DNA of 64,000 nucleotides from positions 4,674,001-4,738,000 of the forward strand of contig PUDQ02000001.1 of assembly GCA_002964805.2 (NCBI GenBank), given 5' to 3'. The DNA comes from Trametes villosa. Taxonomy: Eukaryota; Basidiomycota; Agaricomycetes; Polyporales; Polyporaceae. Shown piece after piece: positions 56,301 through 64,000 of the stretch (its first letter is position 1; every line of letters begins with the position of its first letter). The notes beneath the pieces are model-generated. The model searched no databases. It saw nothing but the letters and a program-made list of their open reading frames with translations, and was not told the origin of the DNA. The translations under genes and the position numbers were made by a program.

Positions 56301-56710
56301 TATTGGCCTATACACTATTCGACTCAGGCAGCACAACGGACTCCATCTCTCCCGAGTTTGCGCACATTGCCCGGGTTAAAGCTGTGAAGCTAGACACCCA
56401 AGTGACGCTGCAATTGGGATGTTCGGGCAGCCGGTCCAAGATCAACTACGGATCTTGGACCCCTGTACAACTGGGACCGATCACGGTGACGATGTATTTC
56501 GACATCGTCAACCTGGATCGGTATGACTGTGTCATTGGCACGCCGTTCATGAATGAACATGGCATCCAACTGGATTTCGCGAACCGCGCCATCATAGTGA
56601 AAGGCGGATCGCTACCCGTGCTCACCCTCTCTGAGGAGGCCGATTATCGAGCCCGCCGGCAGGATGCCCGGAAGCCCAATGGGGCCATCCGTCCTAAGTC
56701 TCCGAAATGA
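53354..56710 (+). CDS. Gag-protease polyprotein of the Ty3/Gypsy element
   Basis: 1118 residues from the first ATG of the frame. The N-terminal half is Pro/Ser/Gly-rich and disordered, with a helical part at about 260-350 (AESVRVIQNQQMALRQQL). The capsid-like Gag domain lies at about 596-740 (YTWLDGYLTWLRAYNICGQD, YYMRPLLTGKAEDWF, RRRLMEGLPVEIYRVL). A basic, RE/RD-rich stretch precedes one zinc knuckle, CFACGQVGHYKNDPAC (residue 830), with six instead of four residues before the last Cys. The retropepsin-like domain carries its active site in LFDSGSTTDS (Asp990) and closes with YDCVIGTPFMNEHGIQLDF. The frame ends in a single UGA; pol continues in the same frame. Confidence 0.92.
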   Translation: MDSTVRHHPSQEGSEEAQFPGSLPTGDDPGMHASETTLGPGPSAVSAGSAPTSDPGSQSFTTAPSDSDDTVRHGLMANNGEASSLGLGTQSLDLPPWANTSDQQAAAFAPSGVNRPPRPSVGPRRPASNAAGAGNTTSPPSPTPMGGVYWDNMEFASSAQSRERLGRYQTAADLPLPQPDPLNVRGAQGPPPGETRPYSGTGFGNVPNPVTGSGIPPSISSDPYRGYSAHSGNPGPSTFTYSESLYTPGVQGESTIHPDAAERSLAESVRVIQNQQMALRQQLATRVDQLNTNAQQIEGMALRGQSVIQEYAAEVQALRSRINRIADDSVRMLRDVDRGLEVTSALLDTSGPQSESTPRAHPRRIAAAPNIGASRSEAPVSNTTRGPEPVRDLPPHMVSSNAAGTAPVYTGEVASVAAPGPPGAVSQYEQGESIDQYNHRMNAEVRSGQRVAAALHANATAAVSDVHRALSGRSTARTSSAASLGPTPTPAEPPITAKPKAFRVPPAATISRAFPAYPQATYAPTAKDAIAPLTLAARQDAVADGATGRLADPDGHRDVMLTQICNNIRFKTGQLAPPLPQGVKQPKIDSPGKYDGSDDHDTFYTWLDGYLTWLRAYNICGQDTDRSRVYYMRPLLTGKAEDWFTVCIDNPSLGYQPTFEETVCAMHRRFVHSSSAAKATLEFEKCRYRTSEGIESFYAELMLYASRMVEPPDNYTIRRRLMEGLPVEIYRVLTLDRNVNAEESTEDEILTHARQAEQALARLKHRENREKDRRAPAPTQTIAKTHDRGRERRSQSRDRDRQASRSAIQNRPPTPAQPKPAAAPASANSCFACGQVGHYKNDPACPQYGKASASKPAAPRARFHAQRVDMADGDETANTPSADDQPDTWGGDQYDSEEEPYPPSEGEEDREHEPRSMAMRVTESDDEDEIVLHMRAARVIPPAKPVEHSSRVRHREGTLETVQPPRDRKLQASLCALVNINGILAYTLFDSGSTTDSISPEFAHIARVKAVKLDTQVTLQLGCSGSRSKINYGSWTPVQLGPITVTMYFDIVNLDRYDCVIGTPFMNEHGIQLDFANRAIIVKGGSLPVLTLSEEADYRARRQDARKPNGAIRPKSPK

Positions 56711-56749
56711 CTATCCGGAAGGACGGCCCCGGCGGGATTCCAGCCCGTC
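56702..56749 (+). promoter_or_regulatory. Probable stop-codon readthrough site between gag and pol
   Basis: Gag ends CCG AAA UGA CUA UCC, and the frame stays open for 1265 further codons. UGA followed by CUA is the best-known strong readthrough context in eukaryotes. Twelve bases on, GACGG (56722-56726) can pair with CCGTC (56745-56749), with a CCC..GGG inner stem, giving a possible stimulatory hairpin. That the context drives readthrough here is inference. Confidence 0.6.
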
Positions 56750-59700
56750 AGTTTGGAGGAAGTACCAGATGAGGAGAACGTCCGTCGTGAAGCCGAACGT
56801 TCCCTCTCTGGACACCTGCCCTACGTGGTGGAAGAAATACGAAAACGTAAATCGTCGGACGAAGAACCCAGGGGACCGGGCGTGGAGACATCCACGACCG
56901 GCGAGCCCCAGGGGTCTCCCGAAACAGTCGAACAGGAAGACAAGGACGATGGGGCGGCCGGAAGCACTGCAACCGAGCCCCCATCGGTAGAGATACGTGG
57001 AGCTCGCGCCGTGCCAGAGACGAACGAGGAACGGGAGGCACCCGTTCCTCGCTCGGTACTACTGCACTACCCCGAGGACAGCGAGCGGCCTAAGAAACAT
57101 ACGGTTCCGTGGTCGAGAGACCCGCGGAACCCGGCGGATATGCCGGAGATCGCCTCTCGCGATAGCATTTCGCTGCACTCCTCCAAAGGAGTGAAGCGAG
57201 ACAAGTATGGCAACGAGGATCCGTACGGCATGAACGAACTGCTGTTCGAGGAGGTAACCAATTACCTCCGCGACCTGCCAGAACGTTCATTTCTGAAACC
57301 TCCGGAAGTGATTCCCCATCTCCGGGAGAGGTGGTTCCAACAAGTACAGGACCTTATTGGTCCTATACCACTGGAACTTCCCCCGATGAGGGAAATCAAT
57401 CATCGGATACCGCTGATTGACGAGAACCATCGATACAACTATCATCACCCCCGGTGCCCCGACGCCGTGCGGGGTGAGCTGAAAACGAAAATGGACCGGT
57501 ATGTGGATGCCGGGTGGTGGGAAATGAAGCCCGCCACCCAGGCGGCTCCACTACTGTGCGTCCTCAAAAAGAACGGGAAACTACGTACGGTTATCGATGC
57601 GCGTCAACGCAACGATAATACGCACAAGGACGTCACGCCATTCCCGGACCAGGACAATATTCGACAGGACGTGGCTCGCGCCAAGTTCCGGTCTAAGATT
57701 GACATGTCCGACGCATACGAGCAGATACGCATCGAGGTCGCGGATGTGTGGAAAACTGCGTTTTCCACCATCTTCGGGACAGCGGTATCGCACGTTATGC
57801 AACAGGGGGACTGTAACGCCCCTGGAACATTCCAGCGGTTGATGACGTGGATATTCCGCGAATATATTGGCGTCTTTGTCCACGTATACCTAGACGATAT
57901 ATTCGTCTTCTCGAGGACCATCGCGGAACACGAGGAGCATCTCAGGCTGGTGTTCGCCCGACTGAGGGAACAGAAACTGTACCTCAGTCGAACGAAACTG
58001 GACCTGTACTCCCCGCGAATGGATTGCCTAGGCCATCTGATCGATGACCTGGGCCTACACGCGGACACCGACAAGATGGCCAAAATACGTGACTGGCCAC
58101 CGATGCAATCGAAGGACGAGGTCCTTCGATTCCTGGGGCTGGTACAGTATCTGGCTCAATTCATGCCGGATCTGTCGGCATACACATCTCCACTAGAGAC
58201 TATATGCAAGAATGGACAGCCGTTTTATTGGCGTCCGTTGCACCAGACCTGTCTGGATCGGATCAAGGACATGGCGTGCCGTGCGCCGATACTCCGTCCC
58301 ATCAATGCGGACAGCGATGAAACCATATGGGTCATCACTGACGCCTCGGTGTGCGGAGTAGGGGCCATGTATGGCCAGGGGGCCGACTGGCGGACATGCA
58401 GGCCCGCCGGGTTCATGTCAAAGAAATTCACATCCGCGCAACGGTCATACCAGACCTACGAGCAGGAGGCCCTCGCTATTATCGAGGCCCTCCTGAAGTG
58501 GGAGGATAGACTGATTGGGCGGAAGATCCGTATCGCCACTGATCACGAAGCGCTTTTGGAAATGCGCAAAGTGAAGCGGGATACGCGGTCGGGCCGTCTT
58601 GTTCGTTGGGACGAATTCTTGTCCCGGTTCGATTACAAAATCGAACACGTCCCAGGAGTAGAGAATAAGGTCGCTGACTGTCTGTCGCGTTATTTCGAGA
58701 ATGACGCGCCAGACACTCTGCGCCCCATTCACGACTACGTCAACGCCGACGTCAGGTTGGATCCCCAGCTGGACGATATCCCCGACGTACGTCGGGAGGA
58801 AATCGAGCAGACAGTGGCCAACGTGGCCCTGCGCGCGCTTCGCGAGGTCGTGGAAGACCGCGAGAAGGAGGCGGCTGAACTTGCATCGAGGGCGGGGCCC
58901 AACCCCACATCCGTGGAGGAGCAACCTGTGACTGTGCAAGACGCACTCCAGGACGGACCTCCCCTCAGACATACGGTCCAGGGAGAACCAGGGTTCACAG
59001 CGGCCGTTAGGAAAGAATATCCTAACGACGCTACCTTCTCCAAGGTGATTGCACAGCCCCGGGCCCACCCGTCGTTCGAGGTGGAGGATGGACTCCTCTA
59101 CCTGAACAATCGGTTCGGCATCCGGGTCCTGTGCGTACCGTGTGGGAAGCTGGGGAAACGCAGCATGCGAGAGTTGGTCATTGACCACGCTCATCGTACA
59201 CTGGGGCACATGGGCAGCCAGCGAACGGCGGAGTACGTCCGCCGCTGGTTTTGGTGGCCTCGGATGACCCGGGACGTCGAGCGATTTTGCACGTCCTGTG
59301 GCCCTTGCCAAATGTCCAAAAGCTCGAACGCGCCTCCATTGGGTTGGCTTCATAGCATGCCGGTTCCAATGTTCCCCTGGCAGTCGATGGGAATGGACTT
59401 TGTGGGTCCCTTCCCCGACGCCAAGGGGTTCAACTACCTACTGGTGGTCATTTGCCGGCTCACCAGCATGGTACACCTCATACCATGCCGGGTGACCGAC
59501 TCTGCCACCGTGATCGCGGATTATTACATCCGCGACGTGGTACGCCTTCACGGGTTGCCGGAGTCGATCGTCTCCGATCGCGACTCCAAGTTCACCTCGA
59601 AGTTCTGGCGCGAAGTCCATAGGGTGCTGGGTACGAAGTTGCTTATGTCAACTTCGTTCCACCCCCAGACGGACGGCGCCTCCGAGCGTGCCATCCGGAA

Positions 59701-60508
59701 CGTGACGCAGATCCTGCGCGCGCTGGTGGAGCCGCACCAGTGCGACTGGATTGACCGCGTCCCGATGGTGGAATTCGCCATCAACTCCAGCGTTAGCGCT
59801 AGTACGGGATTCGCACCGTTCGAGCTGAATTACGGCTATATGCCGCGTATGACGGCGGTGGCGCAGGAGCGGTCCACATTCGCGGGCGTGCAGGCGTTCG
59901 CCGAACGCGCGAGGATGAACCTCGAGCAGGCCCACGATGCGATCTTGCAAGCGAGGGTGTCCATGACACACCACGCTAACAAGGACCGCACGGAGGAGAC
60001 CCGTCCGTTCGCGGTGGGCGACTGGGTGTACCTGTCAACCCGCAACCTGACGCTGCCTAAGAACCGGGCGCGCAAGCTCGCGCCCAAGTTCATAGGGCCG
60101 TACAAGGTGCTAGGGGCGAACGCCGACAGTTCTAGTTATAAACTGGAACTGCCGCGCGAGCTGGTCCAGCGGCGGGTGCACCACACGTTTCACGCGTCGT
60201 TGCTGCGGCCTCACTTCGAGAACGACTCGGAGGTGTTTCCCGCCCGGGAGGCGAAGAAATTCTACGATTTCGGGGAACCGGATGAGCAGGAGTGGCTCGT
60301 GGACGAGCTAGCAGGGCATCGATGGTCTGGTAAGACCATCGAATTCCTGGTTCGATGGTCCACTGGTGAGCACACCTGGGAGCCGTTGTCCCACTGCAAC
60401 GAGCTCAAGGCACTCGACGACTACCTGGCCTTGTACGGCGTGCAGGACTGGCGGTTGTTGCCGCGCCAGAAGCGCGGCAGCACGCGCGCCCAGTCCCGCT
60501 CGCGTTGA
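56711..60508 (+). CDS. Pol polyprotein: reverse transcriptase, RNase H, integrase, chromodomain
   Basis: 1265 codons in frame with gag after the UGA; the first ATG inside is at 56768, so translation most likely needs readthrough. Reverse transcriptase motifs: KIDMSDAYEQIRI (57695) and the active site VYLDDIFVFS (57884). RNase H: WVITDASVCGVGAMYGQG and RKIRIATDHEALLEM. Integrase: zinc-binding HRTLGHMGS..CTSCGPCQ, then the acidic triad in GMDFVGPFPD, SDRDSKFTS and TDGASERAI. Next comes a GPY/F-like stretch (KFIGPYKVLGANADSSSYKL). A C-terminal chromodomain, EWLVDELAGHRW..FLVRWSTGEHTWEPL, would direct insertion to marked chromatin, as in chromoviruses. No stops or shifts are seen. Confidence 0.95.
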   Translation, partial: LSGRTAPAGFQPVSLEEVPDEENVRREAERSLSGHLPYVVEEIRKRKSSDEEPRGPGVETSTTGEPQGSPETVEQEDKDDGAAGSTATEPPSVEIRGARAVPETNEEREAPVPRSVLLHYPEDSERPKKHTVPWSRDPRNPADMPEIASRDSISLHSSKGVKRDKYGNEDPYGMNELLFEEVTNYLRDLPERSFLKPPEVIPHLRERWFQQVQDLIGPIPLELPPMREINHRIPLIDENHRYNYHHPRCPDAVRGELKTKMDRYVDAGWWEMKPATQAAPLLCVLKKNGKLRTVIDARQRNDNTHKDVTPFPDQDNIRQDVARAKFRSKIDMSDAYEQIRIEVADVWKTAFSTIFGTAVSHVMQQGDCNAPGTFQRLMTWIFREYIGVFVHVYLDDIFVFSRTIAEHEEHLRLVFARLREQKLYLSRTKLDLYSPRMDCLGHLIDDLGLHADTDKMAKIRDWPPMQSKDEVLRFLGLVQYLAQFMPDLSAYTSPLETICKNGQPFYWRPLHQTCLDRIKDMACRAPILRPINADSDETIWVITDASVCGVGAMYGQGADWRTCRPAGFMSKKFTSAQRSYQTYEQEALAIIEALLKWEDRLIGRKIRIATDHEALLEMRKVKRDTRSGRLVRWDEFLSRFDYKIEHVPGVENKVADCLSRYFENDAPDTLRPIHDYVNADVRLDPQLDDIPDVRREEIEQTVANVALRALREVVEDREKEAAELASRAGPNPTSVEEQPVTVQDALQDGPPLRHTVQGEPGFTAAVRKEYPNDATFSKVIAQPRAHPSFEVEDGLLYLNNRFGIRVLCVPCGKLGKRSMRELVIDHAHRTLGHMGSQRTAEYVRRWFWWPRMTRDVERFCTSCGPCQMSKSSNAPPLGWLHSMPVPMFPWQSMGMDFVGPFPDAKGFNYLLVVICRLTSMVHLIPCRVTDSATVIADYYIRDVVRLHGLPESIVSDRDSKFTSKFWREVHRVLGTKLLMSTSFHPQTDGASERAIRNVTQILRALVEPHQCDWIDRVPMVEFAINSSVSASTGFAPFELNYGYMPRMTAVAQERSTFAGVQAFAERARMNLEQAHDAILQARVSMTHHANKDRTEETRPFAVGDWVYLSTRNLTLPKNRARKLAPKFIGPYKVLGANADSSSYKLELPRELVQRRVHHTFHASLLRPHFENDSEVFPAREAKKFYDFGEPDEQEWLVDELAGHRWSGKTIEFLVRWSTGEHTWEPLSHCNELKALDDYLALYGVQDWRLLPRQKRGSTRAQSRSR

Positions 60509-60848
60509 GTACGGGCTGCGGGTTGGCCGCGACAGGTCACGAACGCTGAGGGCGGTCGTGATCGCGGCGGCCAAGAGCGCGGTTGCCTCACCGCACAGCT
60601 GAGCGGTGGTCACCGCGAGAAAGTAGTGCAGTTAGGCGCCGGGACGTGCCTCGCGACGCGCGTCGCCGGGCGTGGGAAGGCGCGAGCGGACTTTGAATAT
60701 TCGAGGCGGAGTCTGGGAAGGCGCCGACGCAAAACTTTCGCGTCGTCGCCTGCCCCTCCCCACGACGCCGGATCTTCCCGCCAGTGTCGCCTCGCTTCCT
60801 CTTCGCTCGCGCCTCCACTCCCACCCACCCACCCCTCATCCTACCATC
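60509..60848 (+). other. Leader between pol and the third ORF
   Basis: 340 bases without an ATG in the frame of the third ORF. The ORF3 frame is open back to 60672 but lacks a start. A CT-rich stretch precedes the ATG (CACCCACCCACCCCTCATCC). It could be an internal promoter leader or a splice-acceptor region; I cannot tell which. Confidence 0.4.
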
Positions 60849-63194
60849 ATGGCACCCCCTTCCGAGCGCGCCACTGGCCGAGACGTCGGCGACGGCTCGG
60901 GTAAGCGCACCCGGATGGACACCGATGCGCCGTACGGCTCGCCTGGAGGGGGAGGGGGCGGGGGCAGTCACCCAGGTGACTACCCTCCGCACAATCCTCC
61001 CTCCGGCGGCCAATGGTCCTCCGGGCCCTTCTACGGGCAACAACAGATGCCGGGTCCCTATAGCGGGCAACCCGGGAACTTCGGCGGCGGCAACTTCGGT
61101 GCGCCCGCCCAAGGCGGCAATTTCGGCGCGCCCGCGCAATTCGGCTATGCGGGCCCGGGGCAGCAAGACAACCCCTGGCAGCGCCTGGCCGAGTCGTACC
61201 GCGAGATGGCGGACGTCGCGCGCCGCGAGAGCGCGCTAATCTCTGACATGAGCGACCTCAAGGAGCAGATGGCCGACATGCGTGGGAGGCTCCGCGAGCG
61301 TGACAACACGATCTCGGACCTCGAGCGCAAGGTCGAGCGACTGCGCGACGAGCGATCACAGCTCAAGGCGTCCCTGTCGAAGGCGGAGACCTCGCTCTCC
61401 GCTGCCGAGAAGGACGTCGCTCGCCTCCAGGGCGAGGTCAAGCAGGCCAAGGGCGACCCGAACCGCCGGGGGCCAGGATCGGGCCTGGCTCATGGCGGGC
61501 CCCGATCGTTCTTCCCTCCGGCCCACGATGAGGGTTGGGCGGGCCGAGGACGTGGACGAGGTGAGGGAGCTCGCGCCCCCGCACCTCGCGCCCCTCCTGC
61601 CCCGCTCGCGCCTGCGACGAGCGACCACAACGCCGCCGCGGGGCCGTCGACGAGCATGGCTGCGCCCGGATCGCCCGGCTGGGGATTGCCCGCCAACTAT
61701 TCCTGGGGCGACCTCCCCGTCGTCACCCCAGGACCAGTGGCGGCACCCTCGGCACCCGGAGACACCGACGTCGTCATGGCTGGGACCGGGGACGGCACCA
61801 CCGTCGCTCCGCCGGTCGCCCAAACAGAGCGACAGGCCGCCGGGCGTCCCCGCCGGGGTAACACCCGGGCGAAGGTTGCCAAGCTCAACGCGGACGACTT
61901 GGAGTTGGCTCGTCTGGAGACGATTGAGCGCACCCCCGAGGAGAAGGAGATCCACCTGGTGCGCTCGCGGAAGGGCCGTCGCGACGAGGACCTCGAGAAC
62001 AGCGGCCAGCCGCTGTCCGCGTGGTACCGTTGCTGGACGAGCCCCCGCACGGCGCCCAACATGGCGGACGAGCTCGATCACATCCTGGGCGGCGACTCGG
62101 AGGACGAGGACGATTCGTCCGAGTTCTTCGGGATCGACATGGTCTTCCAAGACCCCCTCGACATGTTCGCGAAGGGTATGACCCCTTCCGGACGTGCGAA
62201 GGAGGTCTCCCGGCACGCGGACGCCAAGGGCTCCGGCAACGCCGACCAGGTGTTGCCTATCGACAGTGTTGCGGAGTACGGTCCGTGGGCGGGCACCACC
62301 ATCACGTCGGTTGTGCAGGCGCACAACCTACGGTGGTGGGCGGCGGTCGAGTACGACGAGGAGGCCATTCGGTTCTACAAGGCCATCTTCAGGCGGTACA
62401 ACGACAAGGCGTTGTTCTGCCCCGATGGTGTGCGGTACCTCCACCTCACCATGAGCCGTGACTCGCCCCGGTGGAAGGACCTGGCGCGGGCCCCTCCCCG
62501 CCCGGTTAACGCGCCTCGCTGCGTCCTGGGACGGTACCCGGACGCGTCGGCGAGCAAGGATGTGGTGTGGCGCTTCTTCCGAAGCGCTTGCACCACGGTC
62601 TGGCCGCTCGGCATGAGACTCGCGTCTGGAGAGACCCCCGACAACGTCGAGTTCGGGATGCCGCTGGCGGCTGACTGCCGCGCCCACTTCTTGCTGTGGC
62701 ACCTGCTTCCCCAACGGGCGGCCAAAAACCCCCACCGGGTGCACGACGCGCCGATCCGCCGCTTGGTGATGGAGTTGTTCTCCATCCCCGAGTGGTATGA
62801 GCGGATCGTCACCACCGGCGAATATGTGGCTATCCCGCAGGAAGCACCCGTCCGGTTCCCTTACGGGGCTGACGACGCGTCCCACGTCCACCTCGCCGCG
62901 TGGTTCTGCGTACATGGGGTCGCTCTGGACAAACCCGTCCTCGAGTCCCTGTACCGCTGGGCCCGGCTCGAGCGCAACCAGGCTTCGGGACGCGAGCCCA
63001 ACGACGCCACTCCGTGGAACGAGGAGCCGCGCTCGATCGACTCCGTCACCACTCCCGCCCAAGTCGCGCTCATCGTCAAGCACGACGAGATAGCATGGGG
63101 CACGCGTCTCCTCGAGACCCACGACTCGAACCACGGCGACTTCGATGAACTTATCGACGCCGACGATGCCGACGAGGTCGCGGCTGACCACTAA
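60849..63194 (+). CDS. Third ORF of the Ty3/Gypsy element, unknown function
   Basis: 781 residues, same sense as gag and pol, in the place where envelope-bearing elements carry env. No signal peptide or membrane segment is present, so it is not env-like. Order of parts: a Gly-rich, low-complexity start (GNFGGGNFGAPAQGGNFGAP, residues about 75-110). A coiled coil follows at about 131-205 (RLRERDNTISDLERKVERLR). Then an RG-rich patch (WAGRGRGRGEG), a Pro/Ala linker, a basic region (RRGNTRAKVAKLNADDLELA) and an acidic stretch (GDSEDEDDSSEFF). The C-terminal 300 residues look globular (HNLRWWAAVEYDEEAIRFYK, SIPEWYERIVTTGEYVAIPQ). RG and FG-like parts hint at RNA or condensate binding; that is inference. 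The start ATG has a good context (ATCATGG). Confidence 0.8.
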   Translation: MAPPSERATGRDVGDGSGKRTRMDTDAPYGSPGGGGGGGSHPGDYPPHNPPSGGQWSSGPFYGQQQMPGPYSGQPGNFGGGNFGAPAQGGNFGAPAQFGYAGPGQQDNPWQRLAESYREMADVARRESALISDMSDLKEQMADMRGRLRERDNTISDLERKVERLRDERSQLKASLSKAETSLSAAEKDVARLQGEVKQAKGDPNRRGPGSGLAHGGPRSFFPPAHDEGWAGRGRGRGEGARAPAPRAPPAPLAPATSDHNAAAGPSTSMAAPGSPGWGLPANYSWGDLPVVTPGPVAAPSAPGDTDVVMAGTGDGTTVAPPVAQTERQAAGRPRRGNTRAKVAKLNADDLELARLETIERTPEEKEIHLVRSRKGRRDEDLENSGQPLSAWYRCWTSPRTAPNMADELDHILGGDSEDEDDSSEFFGIDMVFQDPLDMFAKGMTPSGRAKEVSRHADAKGSGNADQVLPIDSVAEYGPWAGTTITSVVQAHNLRWWAAVEYDEEAIRFYKAIFRRYNDKALFCPDGVRYLHLTMSRDSPRWKDLARAPPRPVNAPRCVLGRYPDASASKDVVWRFFRSACTTVWPLGMRLASGETPDNVEFGMPLAADCRAHFLLWHLLPQRAAKNPHRVHDAPIRRLVMELFSIPEWYERIVTTGEYVAIPQEAPVRFPYGADDASHVHLAAWFCVHGVALDKPVLESLYRWARLERNQASGREPNDATPWNEEPRSIDSVTTPAQVALIVKHDEIAWGTRLLETHDSNHGDFDELIDADDADEVAADH

Positions 63195-63279
63195 GGGGGT
63201 ACGCGTCACTCGCGCCGTGCCCTCGGTCGCCCTCGTCGAGGCTCCCACCTCTTCATCATCCGCGGACCGTCATCGGTCC

Positions 63280-63291
63280 AGAGGGGGAGGG
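63280..63291 (+). other. Polypurine tract
   Basis: AGAGGGGGAGGG directly before the 3' LTR, the expected primer for plus-strand DNA synthesis. Confidence 0.85.
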
Positions 63292-63493
63292 TGTTAGGGT
63301 TGGGGTTGCCGTGGCTGTGCCCGGCTGGGGTCTGGCGCTTAGGCGCCCGTGGGCTGTGGCTTGAAGGACTGTATAGCACCGCCGGCGCTGAGCACGCGCC
63401 GGCAGGAGACGTTCATGTATCTATCTTATCATCACCATCCAAGACTCTGTGCATCTCACTCTGGGTCTGACGGTGACCCTATCGTTACTTACA
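63292..63493 (+). repeat. 3' LTR
   Basis: 202 bases matching the 5' LTR throughout by eye, including the 8-bp hairpin. Followed directly by GCGCATGCG of the flanking gene, without a target duplication. Confidence 0.95.
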
Positions 63494-64000
63494 GCGCATG
63501 CGTCCGTGTGCGCTGATAGTGCTCCCTCCTTCGCCTGCTGACGTGCATCGCGTTCGGCCAGGGAAATCCGCACCTGTTCTGCGGCCTCGTGGAGATTGGG
63601 GGCGGTGGTGCTGGCGGCAACGATGAGGCCCTCCTGCCGGGCATTGACGTCCACCTCGGAGGCGTCGTAATCCGCGATCGCGATGCGAAGGTCGGCGTGT
63701 GTGTGCGCAGCGTGTGTCAAGAGCGTGGTGAAGGTGTACGCGCTGGCAAAACGCTCGCTCCATGGGACGCCGGCCTGGTCCAGGACGGGGCGGATATACG
63801 TGTCGTAGTCCACGGCGATGGCAGGCGTCCAGGGCTCGGAAGCCTGCGCGCGTTAATCGTACGTGGAAGGGACGCGCGAAGGATCGAGTGCTTACCAGGA
63901 GGCGGACCATGGTGACGAGAAGGTCGTGAGCGTCGACCTCGGGCAGGTTGGGCAGCGATCGCAGGTATCGCGCAAACGCGTTGAAGTTCGCAAGAGGGTC
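63494..64000 (-). CDS. Partial unrecognised gene at the window edge, cut by the retrotransposon
   Basis: Two minus-strand exons, (64000 onward)-63896 and 63843-63494, with a GTAAGC..GCAG intron between them, read FNAFARYLRSLPNLPEVDAH, DLLVTMVRLLASEPWTPAIA, VDYDTYIRPVLDQAGVPWSE and LAERDARQQAKEGALSAHTD. The region is mainly helical in composition. The frame runs into the 3' LTR after HTDAC. Like the DUF6589 sequence on the other side it codes on the minus strand, so the two may be parts of one gene; the phases do not match exactly. Family not recognised. Confidence 0.55.

Larger units (their letters stand above)
53090..63493 (+). mobile_element. Complete Ty3/Gypsy chromodomain retrotransposon with a third ORF
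   Basis: 10.4 kb between and including 202-bp direct LTRs (53090-53291 and 63292-63493), both TGTTAGGG..CTTACA and identical as far as I can read. Inside, in order: gag-protease, UGA, pol with chromodomain, a third ORF, and a polypurine tract just before the 3' LTR. All frames are open. Identical LTRs and intact frames point to recent insertion. The flanking bases (CTCTTC left, GCGCAT right) do not form a target duplication. Confidence 0.95.

Noticed and set aside
58445..59353. 302-codon minus-strand frame inside pol
   Set aside because: Antisense to RNase H and integrase coding sequence; a shadow.
60849..63194. Third retrotransposon ORF as an envelope gene
   Set aside because: No signal peptide, transmembrane segment or cleavage site is visible, and the composition is that of a soluble protein.

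Overview
The window is nuclear DNA of a wood-decay basidiomycete, most likely a polypore. Genes are GC-rich and cut by many 48-60 nt GT-AG introns. The secreted proteases are polyporopepsin-like, and the repeats carry DUF6698, DUF6589, MULE, Helitron and Ty3/Gypsy families typical of Agaricomycetes. All calls come from reading the sequence; no database search was run, and exon joins were checked by hand for phase.

Positions 2070-28072 are the gene-bearing part. Two tandem A1 aspartic protease paralogues (2070-3577, 4250-5760) share all five intron positions and a similar TATA promoter. They are followed by a small unknown protein (6203-6653), a phytanoyl-CoA dioxygenase-like oxygenase (7519-8782) and a converging ICMT-like methyltransferase (8938-9924). 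A gene-poor stretch of about 4 kb precedes a one-segment membrane protein (13948-14535), HRI1 (15506-16236), a multi-pass membrane protein (17261-18319), a HECT E3 ligase of the HUL5/UBE3C type (18601-22325), mitochondrial D-lactate dehydrogenase (22690-25131) and the divergent pair MPDU1/eIF3e (25259-28072). Apart from the protease pair these look like unrelated housekeeping neighbours.

Positions 28073-53089 are a transposon graveyard. They hold a Gag fragment, a 5'-truncated DUF6698 gene next to an LTR-like promoter block, three elements with terminal inverted repeats and possible TA target sites, one intact unrecognised six-exon gene (37148-38867), a degraded minus-strand coding region, a MULE transposase broken by stops and a 10-bp duplication, a Helitron Rep/helicase fragment with a frameshift, a 248-bp inverted duplication, and a DUF6589 pseudogene.

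Positions 53090-63493 are a complete and apparently very young Ty3/Gypsy chromodomain element. Its two 202-bp LTRs look identical. Gag-protease and Pol share one frame and are separated by a single UGA followed by CUA, the known readthrough context. A third long ORF (781 codons) lies between pol and the polypurine tract and does not look like an envelope protein. The flanks show no target-site duplication. The last 0.5 kb holds part of another minus-strand gene.
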